The notes below the pieces were generated by a model that saw only the letters and a list, made by a program, of their open reading frames with translations, searched no databases and had not been told where the DNA came from. Positions 25,090 through 33,779 of a stretch of DNA of 64,000 bases are shown here, piece after piece (positions within the stretch are counted from its first letter, which is position 1; the number at the start of each line of letters is the position of its first letter). The translations under genes were made by a program, and so were the position numbers. The DNA comes from Cupriavidus sp. P-10. Its GTDB lineage: Bacteria; Pseudomonadota; Gammaproteobacteria; Burkholderiales; Burkholderiaceae. The stretch lies in NCBI RefSeq assembly GCF_003402535.2, contig NZ_AP025171.1, positions 1,302,001 through 1,366,000 of the forward strand. The letters run 5' to 3'.

Positions 25090-26690
25090 GCTTGTCCAGC
25101 CGGTTTTGAAAGGTCGTCCCTTCCGCTGAATTCAAATGTCGGAGCGAGCGTGCTTTTTGTGCGGGGTTGGCGTCTTTTGCGGGGTGGTGGTGGGGCGGTG
25201 GTGCTGGCCTGACGTGACAGAATTTAGCCCAGGGTGGGGCAATGGATTCACGGTGGGCAAAGTTAAAATGTCCGCCTTCTCATTGCGCGGCGGCGCCGCC
25301 ATCGCGCGCTCCAGATCGAGCCGGTTGATCAGCCGCTGCCGCTTGGTGTTGGGCGCCGGCCGGTGTGGGCGCGGCGGCTCGCCGGCCAGCGTGCGCGACG
25401 GCCCGATGGTTTGCCGGCTGTCGCGCCGCGCCTGCACCTGCGCGGCAATGGCCAGCACGTGCCCGAGCCGCTTGTTCTCGACGATCGCGCCCTGGTCGAC
25501 CTCGGCGAGCTTGTCAAAGGTGGTGTAGGGCAGGGACGCGCCGTCGGCCCACAGCTCGATCCGCCCGTCCGGATACTCGGCGACCTCGAGGTAGCGGTGG
25601 ACCAGGCGCCGGTGCTCGGGCCGGTCCTCGAGCAGGTACAGCACCTTGTCATACTGCAGCGTGAGGCTGGCCGACACCTTGCGCCACTCGCGCCAGCTGA
25701 AGATCCGCTCCAGATCCTCATCGCCGCGCAGCGGCCGGTGCGCATCAAAGTCGCTGCGCGGCACCTTGGCAAAGCGCGCGTTGAAGTCGGCGATGAAATG
25801 TGCGGCAAAGGCATTGGCCGCATCCATCGTGCTGATGCCGCGCAGCCGCAGCTCCTTGACCAGCCGGTCCTGCAGTGTGCCGTTCATGCGCTCGACGCGG
25901 CCCTTGGCCGGGCTCGAATTGGCGCACAGGATGTCGATATTCAACTCGAACAGCGCGCGCCCGAACTGGGTGTAGCCGCGCCCCTCGGCGCTGTCCCGGG
26001 CATTGACCCGGAAGACACTGAACTTGTCGCTGTAGAACGCCATCGGCTTGCCGTGGCGCTCAATGTAGGCGCGTGTGGCGGTGAAGTACGCTGGTGTGGA
26101 TTCCGATGGGACGAACAGCAACTGCATCAGCCGACTGGTGGCATCGTCGACAAACACCAGTAGCGTGCAGGCCGGGGCCCGGTCCTCGAACCAGGCGTGG
26201 TCGCTGCCGTCGATCTGCACCAGCTCGCCCAGGCAGGCGCGGCGGTTGCGCGGCTGGTGCACCTTGGGCGGGCGCAGCTTCCTGGGGATCCAAAAACCGG
26301 CGTCGATCATGATCCGGCGCACCGTTTCCGTGGCCAGGTTGATGCCATGGCGCTCGCGCAGCTTCTCGGCCGCCAGCGTGGGGCCGAAGTCGGCGTAGCT
26401 GTCGCGGATCAGGCCCCGGACACGGGATTCCAGCCCGGGCGGGAGCTGGCGGTTGCTGTCACGACCACGCTTGCGCGAGCCCAAGCCGACGGGACCGTCC
26501 TCACGGTAGCGTAGTACCAGACGTTCCACCTGACGCCGTGATAAGCCGAGCTTCTCGGCCGCGCGCCATACCGACAGGCCATGATCGACCACGGCCTGAA
26601 TCACCTTGAGCCGATCGAGTTCGCGCATAGTCATCGTGATGGTCTCGGGCTTGCGCATCGCGGCCTCCGGTACATCCCTGGACTAAAAAC
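25090..26690. mobile_element. ISNCY-type insertion sequence (copy 2)
   Basis: Contains an intact transposase gene and, at its 3' side, the same GGGCGGTGGTGCTGGCCTGA segment as copy 1. The related motif CAAAGTTAAAATGTCCG at 25259-25275 lies inside the end of the coding region. I could not find a matching CGGACATTT...-type repeat upstream of the transposase start, so the 5' end (about 26.69 kb) may be truncated where the lower-GC module begins. The boundaries are approximate. Confidence 0.55.
25132..26658 (-). CDS. ISNCY family transposase
   Basis: 508-residue transposase. The N-terminal helix-turn-helix region is MRELDRLKVIQAVVDHGLSV with WRAAEKLGLSRRQVERLVLRY. A second DNA-binding region includes GLGSRKRGRDSN. 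The RNase-H fold core has VQIDGSDHAWFEDRAPACTL (first Asp), YSDKFSVFRVN and ANSSPAKGRVERMNGTLQDR (Glu). The C-terminal domain contains YLLEDRPEHRRLVHRYLEV and VDQGAIVENKRLGHVL. The length is at the long end of the family because the frame runs through the terminal repeat (KADILTLP). No internal stop is seen, so the protein may be active. Confidence 0.92.
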   Translation of the reverse strand: MRKPETITMTMRELDRLKVIQAVVDHGLSVWRAAEKLGLSRRQVERLVLRYREDGPVGLGSRKRGRDSNRQLPPGLESRVRGLIRDSYADFGPTLAAEKLRERHGINLATETVRRIMIDAGFWIPRKLRPPKVHQPRNRRACLGELVQIDGSDHAWFEDRAPACTLLVFVDDATSRLMQLLFVPSESTPAYFTATRAYIERHGKPMAFYSDKFSVFRVNARDSAEGRGYTQFGRALFELNIDILCANSSPAKGRVERMNGTLQDRLVKELRLRGISTMDAANAFAAHFIADFNARFAKVPRSDFDAHRPLRGDEDLERIFSWREWRKVSASLTLQYDKVLYLLEDRPEHRRLVHRYLEVAEYPDGRIELWADGASLPYTTFDKLAEVDQGAIVENKRLGHVLAIAAQVQARRDSRQTIGPSRTLAGEPPRPHRPAPNTKRQRLINRLDLERAMAAPPRNEKADILTLPTVNPLPHPGLNSVTSGQHHRPTTTPQKTPTPHKKHARSDI

Positions 26691-26795
26691 CTAACAAAGA
26701 TCTGCTCGTAAAGTCTTTTCAAATCAATGACTTCCATGCGTTTCGTCTTCTTTTTTGGGCGACTGCATTTCAAAATCAGTTGTCGGTTCGAAGAA

Positions 26796-27020
26796 CTAAT
26801 AATTATACAATTGGAAATTAGTAAGTAATTCATCAACATACGCTGACGGCTTATGTCTGCAATCGACTGCGGATCCCACTGGTCGCGCAAGCGTGTCACC
26901 TTTGCGCCACCGTTCCCGCATGTTTGCTTTTTGAGTTTCGAGGAGTAGCAGATCCGCCATCTTTGTTTTATCTGCAGCGCCCATCACGCCCACAAAGGCT
27001 TCAGGGTGTTGCATATTCAC
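26796..27020 (-). CDS. Short hypothetical frame between IS and transposition module
   Basis: 74 residues (MNMQHPEAFVGVMGAADKTK...), low GC, ending in DELLTNFQLYNY. It could be a truncated gene start left by the insertion sequence, or chance. No family is recognised and there is no clear ribosome site. The surrounding 26.69-27.27 kb is AT-richer than the flanks and otherwise without a supportable gene; it should contain the left end of the transposition module. Confidence 0.25.
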   Translation of the reverse strand: MNMQHPEAFVGVMGAADKTKMADLLLLETQKANMRERWRKGDTLARPVGSAVDCRHKPSAYVDELLTNFQLYNY

Positions 27021-27274
27021 AAGCCAAACTCAACGCCATCGCCCTCACCCTCACCAGGCGACTCCATGAAATCTGCGCGAAACACCTCGGCTGAACAATT
27101 TTATCTATTCGCGGTTGGGATTACATGGGTCAATTAGCGCCATGTCAGACGCGTGAAATCAGAAGTAATTCTTCGAAAATGTGCAAAAGAGGCTTGAGTC
27201 TTTAGTCTATTGAACAATTTCTTCATGATGCCTAATCTTCTATGGAAGAGCGGATAGTCATCAGGGGACGTGGA

Positions 27275-28327
27275 ATGGGTCTGATATATTATGGCGCTAC
27301 ACTTCACCATGCCATTTCCCGCATTGAGGAAATCGGTGCCGTGAGAAAGTGGCTTAATCGTTGCGAGGTGCCCTCGACGTTTTGTTCTTATCGTCTAGAA
27401 GTCGCACGGCTGGCAATATGGTTCGATTTGTCTGAAAACCGCTCCCTTAACAGGCTCTCGGATGACGACTGGGCAGTGTTTGTCGAGTTTCTAAAAGACC
27501 CACCAGTAAACTTGATCGGGCATGTAAAGGCCTCGTACGCCTCATCGGAATGGAAGCCGTTCTTTCGAACCGGCTTGAAGACTGCCGCTCTACGCACGTC
27601 GCTCAGGATCTTCTCCTCCCTGTATCAAGAACTGCAAGCAGAAGGCCTGGTAGCCAGAAACCTTGCCCTCATCAACATTAAAAACCAAAAATGGGAACGA
27701 CTGAAGGAGCCGAAAGTCCCGGCCCTGACGGATGACGACCTTAGTTGTGTTGAGGCACATCTGAAAACTCTTCCCACAGATGATGATGGCCCGCGTCTAC
27801 GTTGGATTTTTTCACTTCTCCGTTCCGGATTTCGGGTGTCGGAACTGGAGGATCCAAGAAATACTATGGCAGCATTCCGAGACGTCTTGTTGGGCAGGAG
27901 CACGACTGTTCTTGCGTATTCAACTTGCCTTGGTGTACGAGAAATTCCGACTCTGGGTTCTGAGTTGGCTTCCCGCCTGCAGGACTATCGTCTGAGTATG
28001 GATCTCTGGGATTTGCCTCATCCTGATGAAGACGCTCCGCTGGTCTCGTCGGAGGCAGGTAATGTGATAACTAGACAAGCTCTTCACAAGCTGATGAAGT
28101 CGGTATTTTGTTTCGTGGCAGACGAGTGTGCGCAGGCCGGTGCTCCTGCCGCTATGGTCGAACGCCTACGTTGCGCTTCGTTAGAGTCGGTGCGATTAGG
28201 GGCGGCAAGGGAGATTGCTGAACAAAGAGGCGCAATTGATGCGCGAGCTTTCCTTGGGCTAAAAAGTTTAACCAACGTTCCAAGTCTGGATCAACGTCTT
28301 TTTGAAAATTACCGAGCAAAAGAATAG
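27275..28327 (+). CDS. Degenerate tyrosine-recombinase-like protein
   Basis: 350 residues from the ATG at 27275, which follows AGGGGACGTGGA; an ATG at 27242 is possible. The N-terminal half has a core-binding-like helical layout (WLNRCEVPSTFCSYRLEVARLAIWF). RSGFRVSELEDP matches the first catalytic Arg box (usually TGLRxSEL). The second box, normally HxLRH, appears as ERLRCASLESV, keeping the Arg but not the His. LGH appears as LGL, and a Tyr ends RLFENY. So two Arg and a Tyr may persist while both His are lost. It converges with the TniQ gene, 3 bases apart, and could be the resolvase of the element or a derivative of it. Confidence 0.6.
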   Translation: MGLIYYGATLHHAISRIEEIGAVRKWLNRCEVPSTFCSYRLEVARLAIWFDLSENRSLNRLSDDDWAVFVEFLKDPPVNLIGHVKASYASSEWKPFFRTGLKTAALRTSLRIFSSLYQELQAEGLVARNLALINIKNQKWERLKEPKVPALTDDDLSCVEAHLKTLPTDDDGPRLRWIFSLLRSGFRVSELEDPRNTMAAFRDVLLGRSTTVLAYSTCLGVREIPTLGSELASRLQDYRLSMDLWDLPHPDEDAPLVSSEAGNVITRQALHKLMKSVFCFVADECAQAGAPAAMVERLRCASLESVRLGAAREIAEQRGAIDARAFLGLKSLTNVPSLDQRLFENYRAKE

Positions 28328-28330
28328 CGG

Positions 28331-29764
28331 TTAGGCCAGAATGTAATCATAACTCGCCCGGTATTTTTCGCTGAAGTTGGAAACCGTAAAGGAAGTTACA
28401 CCGTCGGCTACGTGATTCCACCCGTGGCGATTGTAAGATTCATTAGAGTTTACCGAAGGCCGAGCTGATGTCGATCGCGTTACGCAAATATTCGTAGTGC
28501 GATCGCGAATGACTTCGGTCACTGGTAATAATCCTATTATCGCGTTTTGATCATTTATATATTTCGCCATAACCCTCGTTTCTGAGTGGTTTGTCTGAAT
28601 CTTGAATGGAAGGGTCGCCGAAATATGGTCCAATGTAAGTTTCCATAACCGGATAAAGTCTATCATTAAGCTTATTAATTTCGCCTGAGCTGGAGTATCT
28701 TTTTTGATCCAGTATGGCAGCGATATGTCCGAGGGGGGTGCCTTCATGTTGAGGGCATCGATCGTGCACCCCTCCCGCGCCGCGCGCCAGGACAGCAAAG
28801 CTAGGGCAAACGGGCAGCAGTTCGAAATCTCGATGGCCTCACGTTCATGCTGTGCGAGCCGAAGGAGTTCAGCCAGGCATTGCCGGTGGCGACGACTGTA
28901 GGTATGGGTAATCCAACGCCTCACGATGCGATAGATCATCCGATCATCGAATGCATCATTAATATCCGATAATGATCGCTCAATAATCCGACACAATGAC
29001 GGCTGGGAGGGGAATAATATCCTCGGCGGAGATGGCTCAATCGCCGTTGCGGCGCCTAAAATCCATGGAAATATCGGGTCTGGCCTACGCGCGTTACTTT
29101 TATTTGAAAATAGGGCGGAAAGCAGTCCATGGTGGGAGTGCGCGCCGTGCAATCTAACGAGCCATTCAACAAGGGATCTGTTAATGCTGGACATTTCATT
29201 TTCGAAGTCTGGCTGGATTCGATGTCGATGATCGAGTAGATCAATGCTGATTCCGGTTGTGCAGCAATTAAGGTATCGAGGTATGATGTCGTTGCGCGAC
29301 AAAGAAAATGATCTCGCGCAAGCTTTGCAGCGAATATAAGGTTCATCGTGTATAGGGCACCGTTCCATTATGCGGAGAGCGTTGAGCGAGCTTTCATATA
29401 GTTGCATCAAACATCCTGGGCAATGAAAAATCTCTGTAGTTTGGTTTGCGCCAAAGCCGAAAAGCTCGGCAAAAGAAAGCTTTGCCAAACCGTAGTCGGT
29501 GTCAGTCAGCCGAGCTAAGCGTGCCACATCAATGCTGGTGTCTATGACGGTGCCAGCGGCATTCGTATCACCGGCGGCTAGCAGACGCATGAGTTCCCTG
29601 ATTGTCATGGCGTTGTCGACGGCAAGCGAATAAATCCACAGCCATCCGGCGACAAAGGGCGTTGGCGAACAGCGTTGGATCAAGTGGGCCGAGGGTGAAT
29701 TCATTACGTTCGGCCTTGAACAAGAAGAAAGATCAAAGATTGAGTTTTGGATTTTGGTTTCCAT
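28331..29764 (-). CDS. tniQ: TniQ/TnsD-like target-site protein
   Basis: 477-residue protein. After ~35 residues comes a TniQ-like start (SPTPFVAGWLWIYSLAVDN, then MTIRELMRLL). Zinc-ribbon pairs follow at ~115-155: CPGC, CPIH and CKAC. The remainder is helical with no family I can name. TniQ proteins link the ATPase to the target DNA in Tn7, Tn5053 and CRISPR-associated transposons. The gene overlaps the ATPase gene by 32 bases, implying translational coupling. The GC content is the lowest of this part of the window. The long C-terminal region could hold a sequence-specific DNA-binding domain as in TnsD. Confidence 0.7.
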   Translation of the reverse strand: METKIQNSIFDLSSCSRPNVMNSPSAHLIQRCSPTPFVAGWLWIYSLAVDNAMTIRELMRLLAAGDTNAAGTVIDTSIDVARLARLTDTDYGLAKLSFAELFGFGANQTTEIFHCPGCLMQLYESSLNALRIMERCPIHDEPYIRCKACARSFSLSRNDIIPRYLNCCTTGISIDLLDHRHRIQPDFENEMSSINRSLVEWLVRLHGAHSHHGLLSALFSNKSNARRPDPIFPWILGAATAIEPSPPRILFPSQPSLCRIIERSLSDINDAFDDRMIYRIVRRWITHTYSRRHRQCLAELLRLAQHEREAIEISNCCPFALALLSWRAAREGCTIDALNMKAPPSDISLPYWIKKDTPAQAKLISLMIDFIRLWKLTLDHISATLPFKIQTNHSETRVMAKYINDQNAIIGLLPVTEVIRDRTTNICVTRSTSARPSVNSNESYNRHGWNHVADGVTSFTVSNFSEKYRASYDYILA

Positions 29765-30743
29765 AATCAGATTTTTCTATTGCAGCATCGATATCTTGCG
29801 GTGTGAACGCAAAACACGGTGAGTCCCGTTTGAAGTTATCGAGAAAAAGATGTCTAACGACCAGTGCGACAATCTCCATTTGTAATCCAATTATCGGAAT
29901 TTTCTGACGCGACTCTAGCGTTTCCCATATGGACGACGCGTAGTTAGAAAGGCGAAAGCCATTGTGGACGTATGCCAGTGGAAAATAAAAACGGGTAAAG
30001 CAGATATTAGTGCCGTCTGGCCACGCGGAGCCCTGTGGTGAATCATACTGAGAGAGAATGTAATGAAGCTCCTCCACGCTTCTGCAGCCATAGAACGGAT
30101 CCACGGATCGGAAGAAGCGAGCAATAATCTGATCTTCTTCGTCTTCACGAAATTGCGAGATCCTAGCTTTCAATTTCGTTAGCCCAAACAAAACGGATGT
30201 CATCTTTATCTGCTGCTCATCAAGACCGTTTTGAATCGCGATCAACTGGTGAAAATCGAGTTTGCCCAAGTTGTTTGCCTCATCGATGACAAGTACAAAT
30301 TGGTGTCCCCCAAGTTGAGCGCATCGGGAAATAACAGCGGAAATAATCATCTTTAAAAGGCGAGGTTGTCTTGCTGATTGAGGATAGGGGTGTCCAATCG
30401 CGTCGAGCAGCAGACGATGAACTCGCTCATTGGAGGTGCTTTCAACAGCCGGAACAAACATTGCTGTGACGGCGCATTGAGGGAAATCTTCAATAAGTTG
30501 GCTTTTGCACCATCGTGCTGTATACGTCTTCCCTAAGCGCGATTCGCCAGCAAACAAAGTTCCCGTACGTTGGTCGGCTACACGACTACTTGCTTCCTCG
30601 TAACATGTCATAATCATCGGAGTTGGAATGATATATGTACCCATTTGAAGGGGGTGCATGGACAGCAACCGTGCTCGCTGTGTTTCGTCGCGAAGCAGGG
30701 ACTCGGCTTCCGCCGTCAGTATTATCGATTGCGAATCTTCCAT
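29733..30743 (-). CDS. TniB/TnsC-like AAA+ transposition ATPase
   Basis: 336 residues. Walker A is FAGESRLGKTYTARW (residues ~63-77), Walker B is HQFVLVIDEANNLGKLDF, and a sensor-like segment MTSVLFGLTKLK follows with an Arg-rich stretch (DEEDQIIARFFRSVDPF). This is the TniB/TnsC ATP-binding regulator layout, which polymerises on target DNA and recruits the transposase. The gene overlaps the transposase gene by 22 bases on one side and tniQ by 32 bases on the other, so the genes form one operon. Confidence 0.85.
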   Translation of the reverse strand: MEDSQSIILTAEAESLLRDETQRARLLSMHPLQMGTYIIPTPMIMTCYEEASSRVADQRTGTLFAGESRLGKTYTARWCKSQLIEDFPQCAVTAMFVPAVESTSNERVHRLLLDAIGHPYPQSARQPRLLKMIISAVISRCAQLGGHQFVLVIDEANNLGKLDFHQLIAIQNGLDEQQIKMTSVLFGLTKLKARISQFREDEEDQIIARFFRSVDPFYGCRSVEELHYILSQYDSPQGSAWPDGTNICFTRFYFPLAYVHNGFRLSNYASSIWETLESRQKIPIIGLQMEIVALVVRHLFLDNFKRDSPCFAFTPQDIDAAIEKSDYGNQNPKLNL

Positions 30744-32677
30744 GATCTTTCTCCATTGAGAATGCCTGTGCGATTGGTAAAGCGTGGCGTAGTCGGCGGC
30801 GTAACTTTCTGCTTATTTTTTTTACCTTCTTTGTGTTTGTCACGGAAATATTCCGCCGATTCGAGTCGCAGTAACTCGAGAGCCGCCCTTTTTTGCCGTT
30901 TGGGGTCCTTCGTCGTCTTGAGTCGGTCGACCAGCATCTCGTGATAAGCCTGCATATAGTTTGTTCTACCCACCAAGGAAAGTTCTTTGCTTCGGACGGC
31001 GGATAAGATTGCTTTTCGATCCCGAATCGAATGCTCGAACCCAGACCATTTACCCTGCACCGTGACTCGATCGAATAAATTACCTTGGTAATAGAGATCG
31101 AGATGTCGCCCCCCTCTTTCCAGGCAGTCTATTTTTTTGCCGCGGAGCCAGTAACTGTTTGCGAGCTTCGGGGAAGAATACCGACAACTCTCGTGTTGAA
31201 TGTACGGATGTATTCCTTTCTCGTTATTTCCTTTCACCGTATGTACGGCATGCACAGACAGTACGTCCGCCAGTTCCTTTTGATAGGTCGGGAGATGCCT
31301 CGGCAGTGCGCTGGGCGCGTTTCCGGCGAATGCACGTTGAAGTAGTTGCATCGGGGACAGCCCGGGAATTGTCGCCTTGGGAGTAACGTTGTAATTGGCA
31401 AAGAAATTTCCACTGAGATGCGCGACTTCGTCAGCGCGAATTCTTAGGCGAAGCGCGTTTTCTTCGGCGACTGAGGGTCTTTTGTCAGGCCGGTTTCCTG
31501 TTGAACTGGGAAGCTGATGAGAGACCCCGTCAGCGTATCTGTCGAACAGGTGTTCGATATTGTGCCGAGTAGAAGGCGTGTGTGGACTGCCATAACAAAT
31601 CGAAAACCCGAAGATCTTCCTTGTTTCCATGTGGATAGCTCTAGCAAGATGGGCGAGGGCGTTGTCAAAAAGGACGAGACTCGGGACGGCTCCCGAGAGA
31701 GCGGGAATCAATACGTTCGGGAACCCGGCGCCCGGCGCGAACCGCTGATAGGGCTCCGGGAAACCGTTTGGAGTTTGCGGTGTGCCGAAGGCGAGCTTTA
31801 TCAGTTCTTGGACGTCTGACGCCCTCACTTCGGAAGAAAATACTGGAAGATGTGCCCATACCGCCGTGGAGCGAGATTCCACAACAGCGAGAATCCACCA
31901 ACGGGGTAGGATTACATCAATTTCCTCGATACCGTCATTAAACATGATGGTCGTCAACGCTTGGATCTTGTGGGCGTCTATCTCGACAGCATAAAAGGGC
32001 TCAAAGAACTGGAGTAGCGATGTTTCGCCCGTGCCTGTCTGTGATCTGGTTCGGGCTAGGTCGCTTTGGGTCGCAACGAGGAGGCCTGGTGTGGTGGCAA
32101 TAATTTCGTCAAACCATTTATAAAGCGTCTTCCGTCCCTTATCGTTGGTATTCTCTGGCCATTCGGTGTCCACCTTATGGACGTATAACAATCGAATGAA
32201 TTCGGCATATATTAGACCCTTTCGAAAGGCTTCCGGATTGCCGCTGCAAATTTCCACGCGTTGCTTAAGAAATTGGATAAGGTCGGTCTCAAGCCGGGGT
32301 TCCTGGCGCAGGACGTACTGCAAGGCCCCAGCATAGTGGCCACGGTTGTTTGAAGGCTTTCCTTTGACAGGCGTTGTGCGCGTATACCGCTTGTGATGCT
32401 TGTGGGGCTCTAAGGCTCGGAATCCGAAGATCTGGCCATCGGGCGCAGTTTCCAGGCATTTCCTGAGCAGCCCAGAGTAAAGGCATCGATTTATGGTTGT
32501 TTCGCGTTGGATTTGAATGCCGGTTTTCACGCCGTCGACATAGTCGGTGAGGGCGGCGACGCGATGGGCGAACAGTTCCCTTTTCTGGGACGACCAGCCA
32601 AGAGTAGGCGGCGTCGGCCATTCTTCGATCGGTGGCGCGAATGCAAGTAGCGTCATTACTGGTGAAACTCTGCCCAT
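30722..32677 (-). CDS. TnsB/TniA-like DDE transposase
   Basis: 651 residues from the ATG at 32677 (MGRVSPVMTLLAFAPP), which has GGAG eight bases upstream; an ATG at 32764 is an alternative. The retroviral-integrase-type core is present: first Asp in FYAVEIDAHKIQAL, second Asp in SLVLFDNALAHLARAI, and Glu in TRHNIEHLFDRYADG. A Mu-type beta-barrel follows with LRGKKIDCLERGGRHLDLYY, then a basic tail (KKNKQKVTPPTTPRF). The protein cuts the 3' ends of the element and joins them to target DNA. The catalytic triad appears complete, so the enzyme could be active. Confidence 0.85.
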   Translation of the reverse strand: MGRVSPVMTLLAFAPPIEEWPTPPTLGWSSQKRELFAHRVAALTDYVDGVKTGIQIQRETTINRCLYSGLLRKCLETAPDGQIFGFRALEPHKHHKRYTRTTPVKGKPSNNRGHYAGALQYVLRQEPRLETDLIQFLKQRVEICSGNPEAFRKGLIYAEFIRLLYVHKVDTEWPENTNDKGRKTLYKWFDEIIATTPGLLVATQSDLARTRSQTGTGETSLLQFFEPFYAVEIDAHKIQALTTIMFNDGIEEIDVILPRWWILAVVESRSTAVWAHLPVFSSEVRASDVQELIKLAFGTPQTPNGFPEPYQRFAPGAGFPNVLIPALSGAVPSLVLFDNALAHLARAIHMETRKIFGFSICYGSPHTPSTRHNIEHLFDRYADGVSHQLPSSTGNRPDKRPSVAEENALRLRIRADEVAHLSGNFFANYNVTPKATIPGLSPMQLLQRAFAGNAPSALPRHLPTYQKELADVLSVHAVHTVKGNNEKGIHPYIQHESCRYSSPKLANSYWLRGKKIDCLERGGRHLDLYYQGNLFDRVTVQGKWSGFEHSIRDRKAILSAVRSKELSLVGRTNYMQAYHEMLVDRLKTTKDPKRQKRAALELLRLESAEYFRDKHKEGKKNKQKVTPPTTPRFTNRTGILNGERSWKIRNR

Positions 32678-32808
32678 CGCGAAATCTCCATGTTCGTCTT
32701 CAACGCTTCGCTTCTTCCTGTCGGCCCTGAAACATGTGTGGGCTGGCCCTCGGTATCGGTTCAATCACCGGGCACAGTCGGGATTTCAAGCACCTGAGGC
32801 GGTTCAAA

Positions 32809-33459
32809 CTACCTTTTTGTCCACATGGTGCGCAATGAAAACGATTCAAGGGTCAGATCGATGATTATCGTGCCATTGGCGACTAATCTGCTTACTATCC
32901 CGAAGAGGATTGGTTGTTCAATGTTGGGTAATGCGGTTGCCAGATCGGAGATTGATCCGCGTTCGCGCTGCGCAATTTCGTGCAACAGGGCGTTTTGCTC
33001 AGCAGCGCACGCATAATCCCGAATTGCGGCCGCGAAGCATGTTAACTGGTGGTATCTCTGAATCAACGGGACATGTTTCCTCAGATCTTTTTTGCGGTGA
33101 ATAACTATACTGTAGTCATCCGCGAAGGAGCTTTGCACGTCGGATCGTTCTAAGGTATCGGAGATATAATGGACTTCTGCTGGAAATCCCTCTGACAGCG
33201 TAAGAACAAACGTTGCATGTTCTGCAGATTTTTCCATTCCGGGGGGCTCAGGACGATAGTCGATGGCCTTCACTCGAGGGTCCATTTCGACAGCGATCAT
33301 CCACAGTACAAACTCAGCGTCGCCAATCAGGAGGACATCGTCGTTAATCGTTGGACTGTAGAGAAGAAATAATTGTCCTTTGGACTTGGCATATTTTTCA
33401 TCGCTATATCGGCGGATTAATGCGGCACGGCCACCCCGCATGGGTGTCGGATAAGTCAT
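32809..33459 (-). CDS. TnsA-like protein, catalytic residues not evident
   Basis: 216 residues, first gene of the transposition operon. The order of motifs resembles TnsA: GDAEFVLWMIAVEMDPRVKAIDYRPEP corresponds in two parts to the usual E...L.E.DP.V..F..QP block, followed by FVLTLSEGFPAEVHYIS where TnsA has a PDF...EVK pair. The Asp of PDF is absent (HATFVL) and EVK is EVHY, so the nuclease centre seems lost. The C-terminal part ends in a winged-helix-like region (GSISDLATALPNIEQPILFGIVSRLVANG, in segments), as in TnsA. Position next to the TnsB gene supports the call. Confidence 0.5.
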   Translation of the reverse strand: MTYPTPMRGGRAALIRRYSDEKYAKSKGQLFLLYSPTINDDVLLIGDAEFVLWMIAVEMDPRVKAIDYRPEPPGMEKSAEHATFVLTLSEGFPAEVHYISDTLERSDVQSSFADDYSIVIHRKKDLRKHVPLIQRYHQLTCFAAAIRDYACAAEQNALLHEIAQRERGSISDLATALPNIEQPILFGIVSRLVANGTIIIDLTLESFSLRTMWTKR

Positions 33460-33616
33460 GTTGTCACGGCTGCTGCTGAACGTCTTCCGGTTAACGTAAG
33501 TGCGCTGTATCGCTAGACCGGGACCAGTCCACAGCGCAGGGCAGCATTGCTGCGTTGCCGCCCGGTGTGCACGCTCGGGCGCCGCGATGTCTACGCTGAA
33601 ATCGCGTATCCTCGGT

Positions 33617-33746
33617 AGTTCACACGATTGACCGTCGTACGCGGCCAGTGATCCAAGGCGCGGCCGCCCTCTGGGGGGCCGCGCGGTGTGCGCTCGGCGC
33701 GGTGATGGGGCGGCGAAGGAATACGAGCAAAGTCGCCATGTGAACT
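33617..33746. repeat. 130-bp segment flanked by 8-bp inverted repeats, with internal hairpin
   Basis: AGTTCACA at 33617-33624 and TGTGAACT at 33739-33746 are perfect inverse copies. Between them is a GCGCGGCC...GGCCGCGC hairpin (about 33657-33684). The string CGGTGTGC(AC)GCTCGG also occurs twice in direct orientation (about 33563 and 33687), once outside and once inside. The segment lies exactly where one end of the transposition module is expected, upstream of the DUF6471 gene. It could be a terminal structure or a regulatory region. Confidence 0.4.
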
Positions 33747-33779
33747 CTTATTTTTGAAATGTAAACTAGGCCAAGTTTC

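Larger units (their letters stand above)
26700..33620. mobile_element. Tn7/Tn402-like transposition module
   Basis: A block of clearly lower GC than the rest of the window. It encodes, from right to left on the minus strand, a TnsA-like protein, a TnsB-type transposase, a TniB/TnsC-type ATPase and a TniQ-type protein, with overlapping genes. A convergent tyrosine-recombinase-like gene lies at the left. In Tn7-like elements the tnsA gene lies next to one end and is read inwards, so one end should be just right of 33459. I found no convincing terminal inverted repeat pair, so the limits given are estimates based on gene edges. Confidence 0.65.

Noticed and set aside
27275..33459. CRISPR-associated transposon
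   Set aside because: The tns/tni-like genes are present, but I see no cas12k, cascade genes or repeat array in the window.
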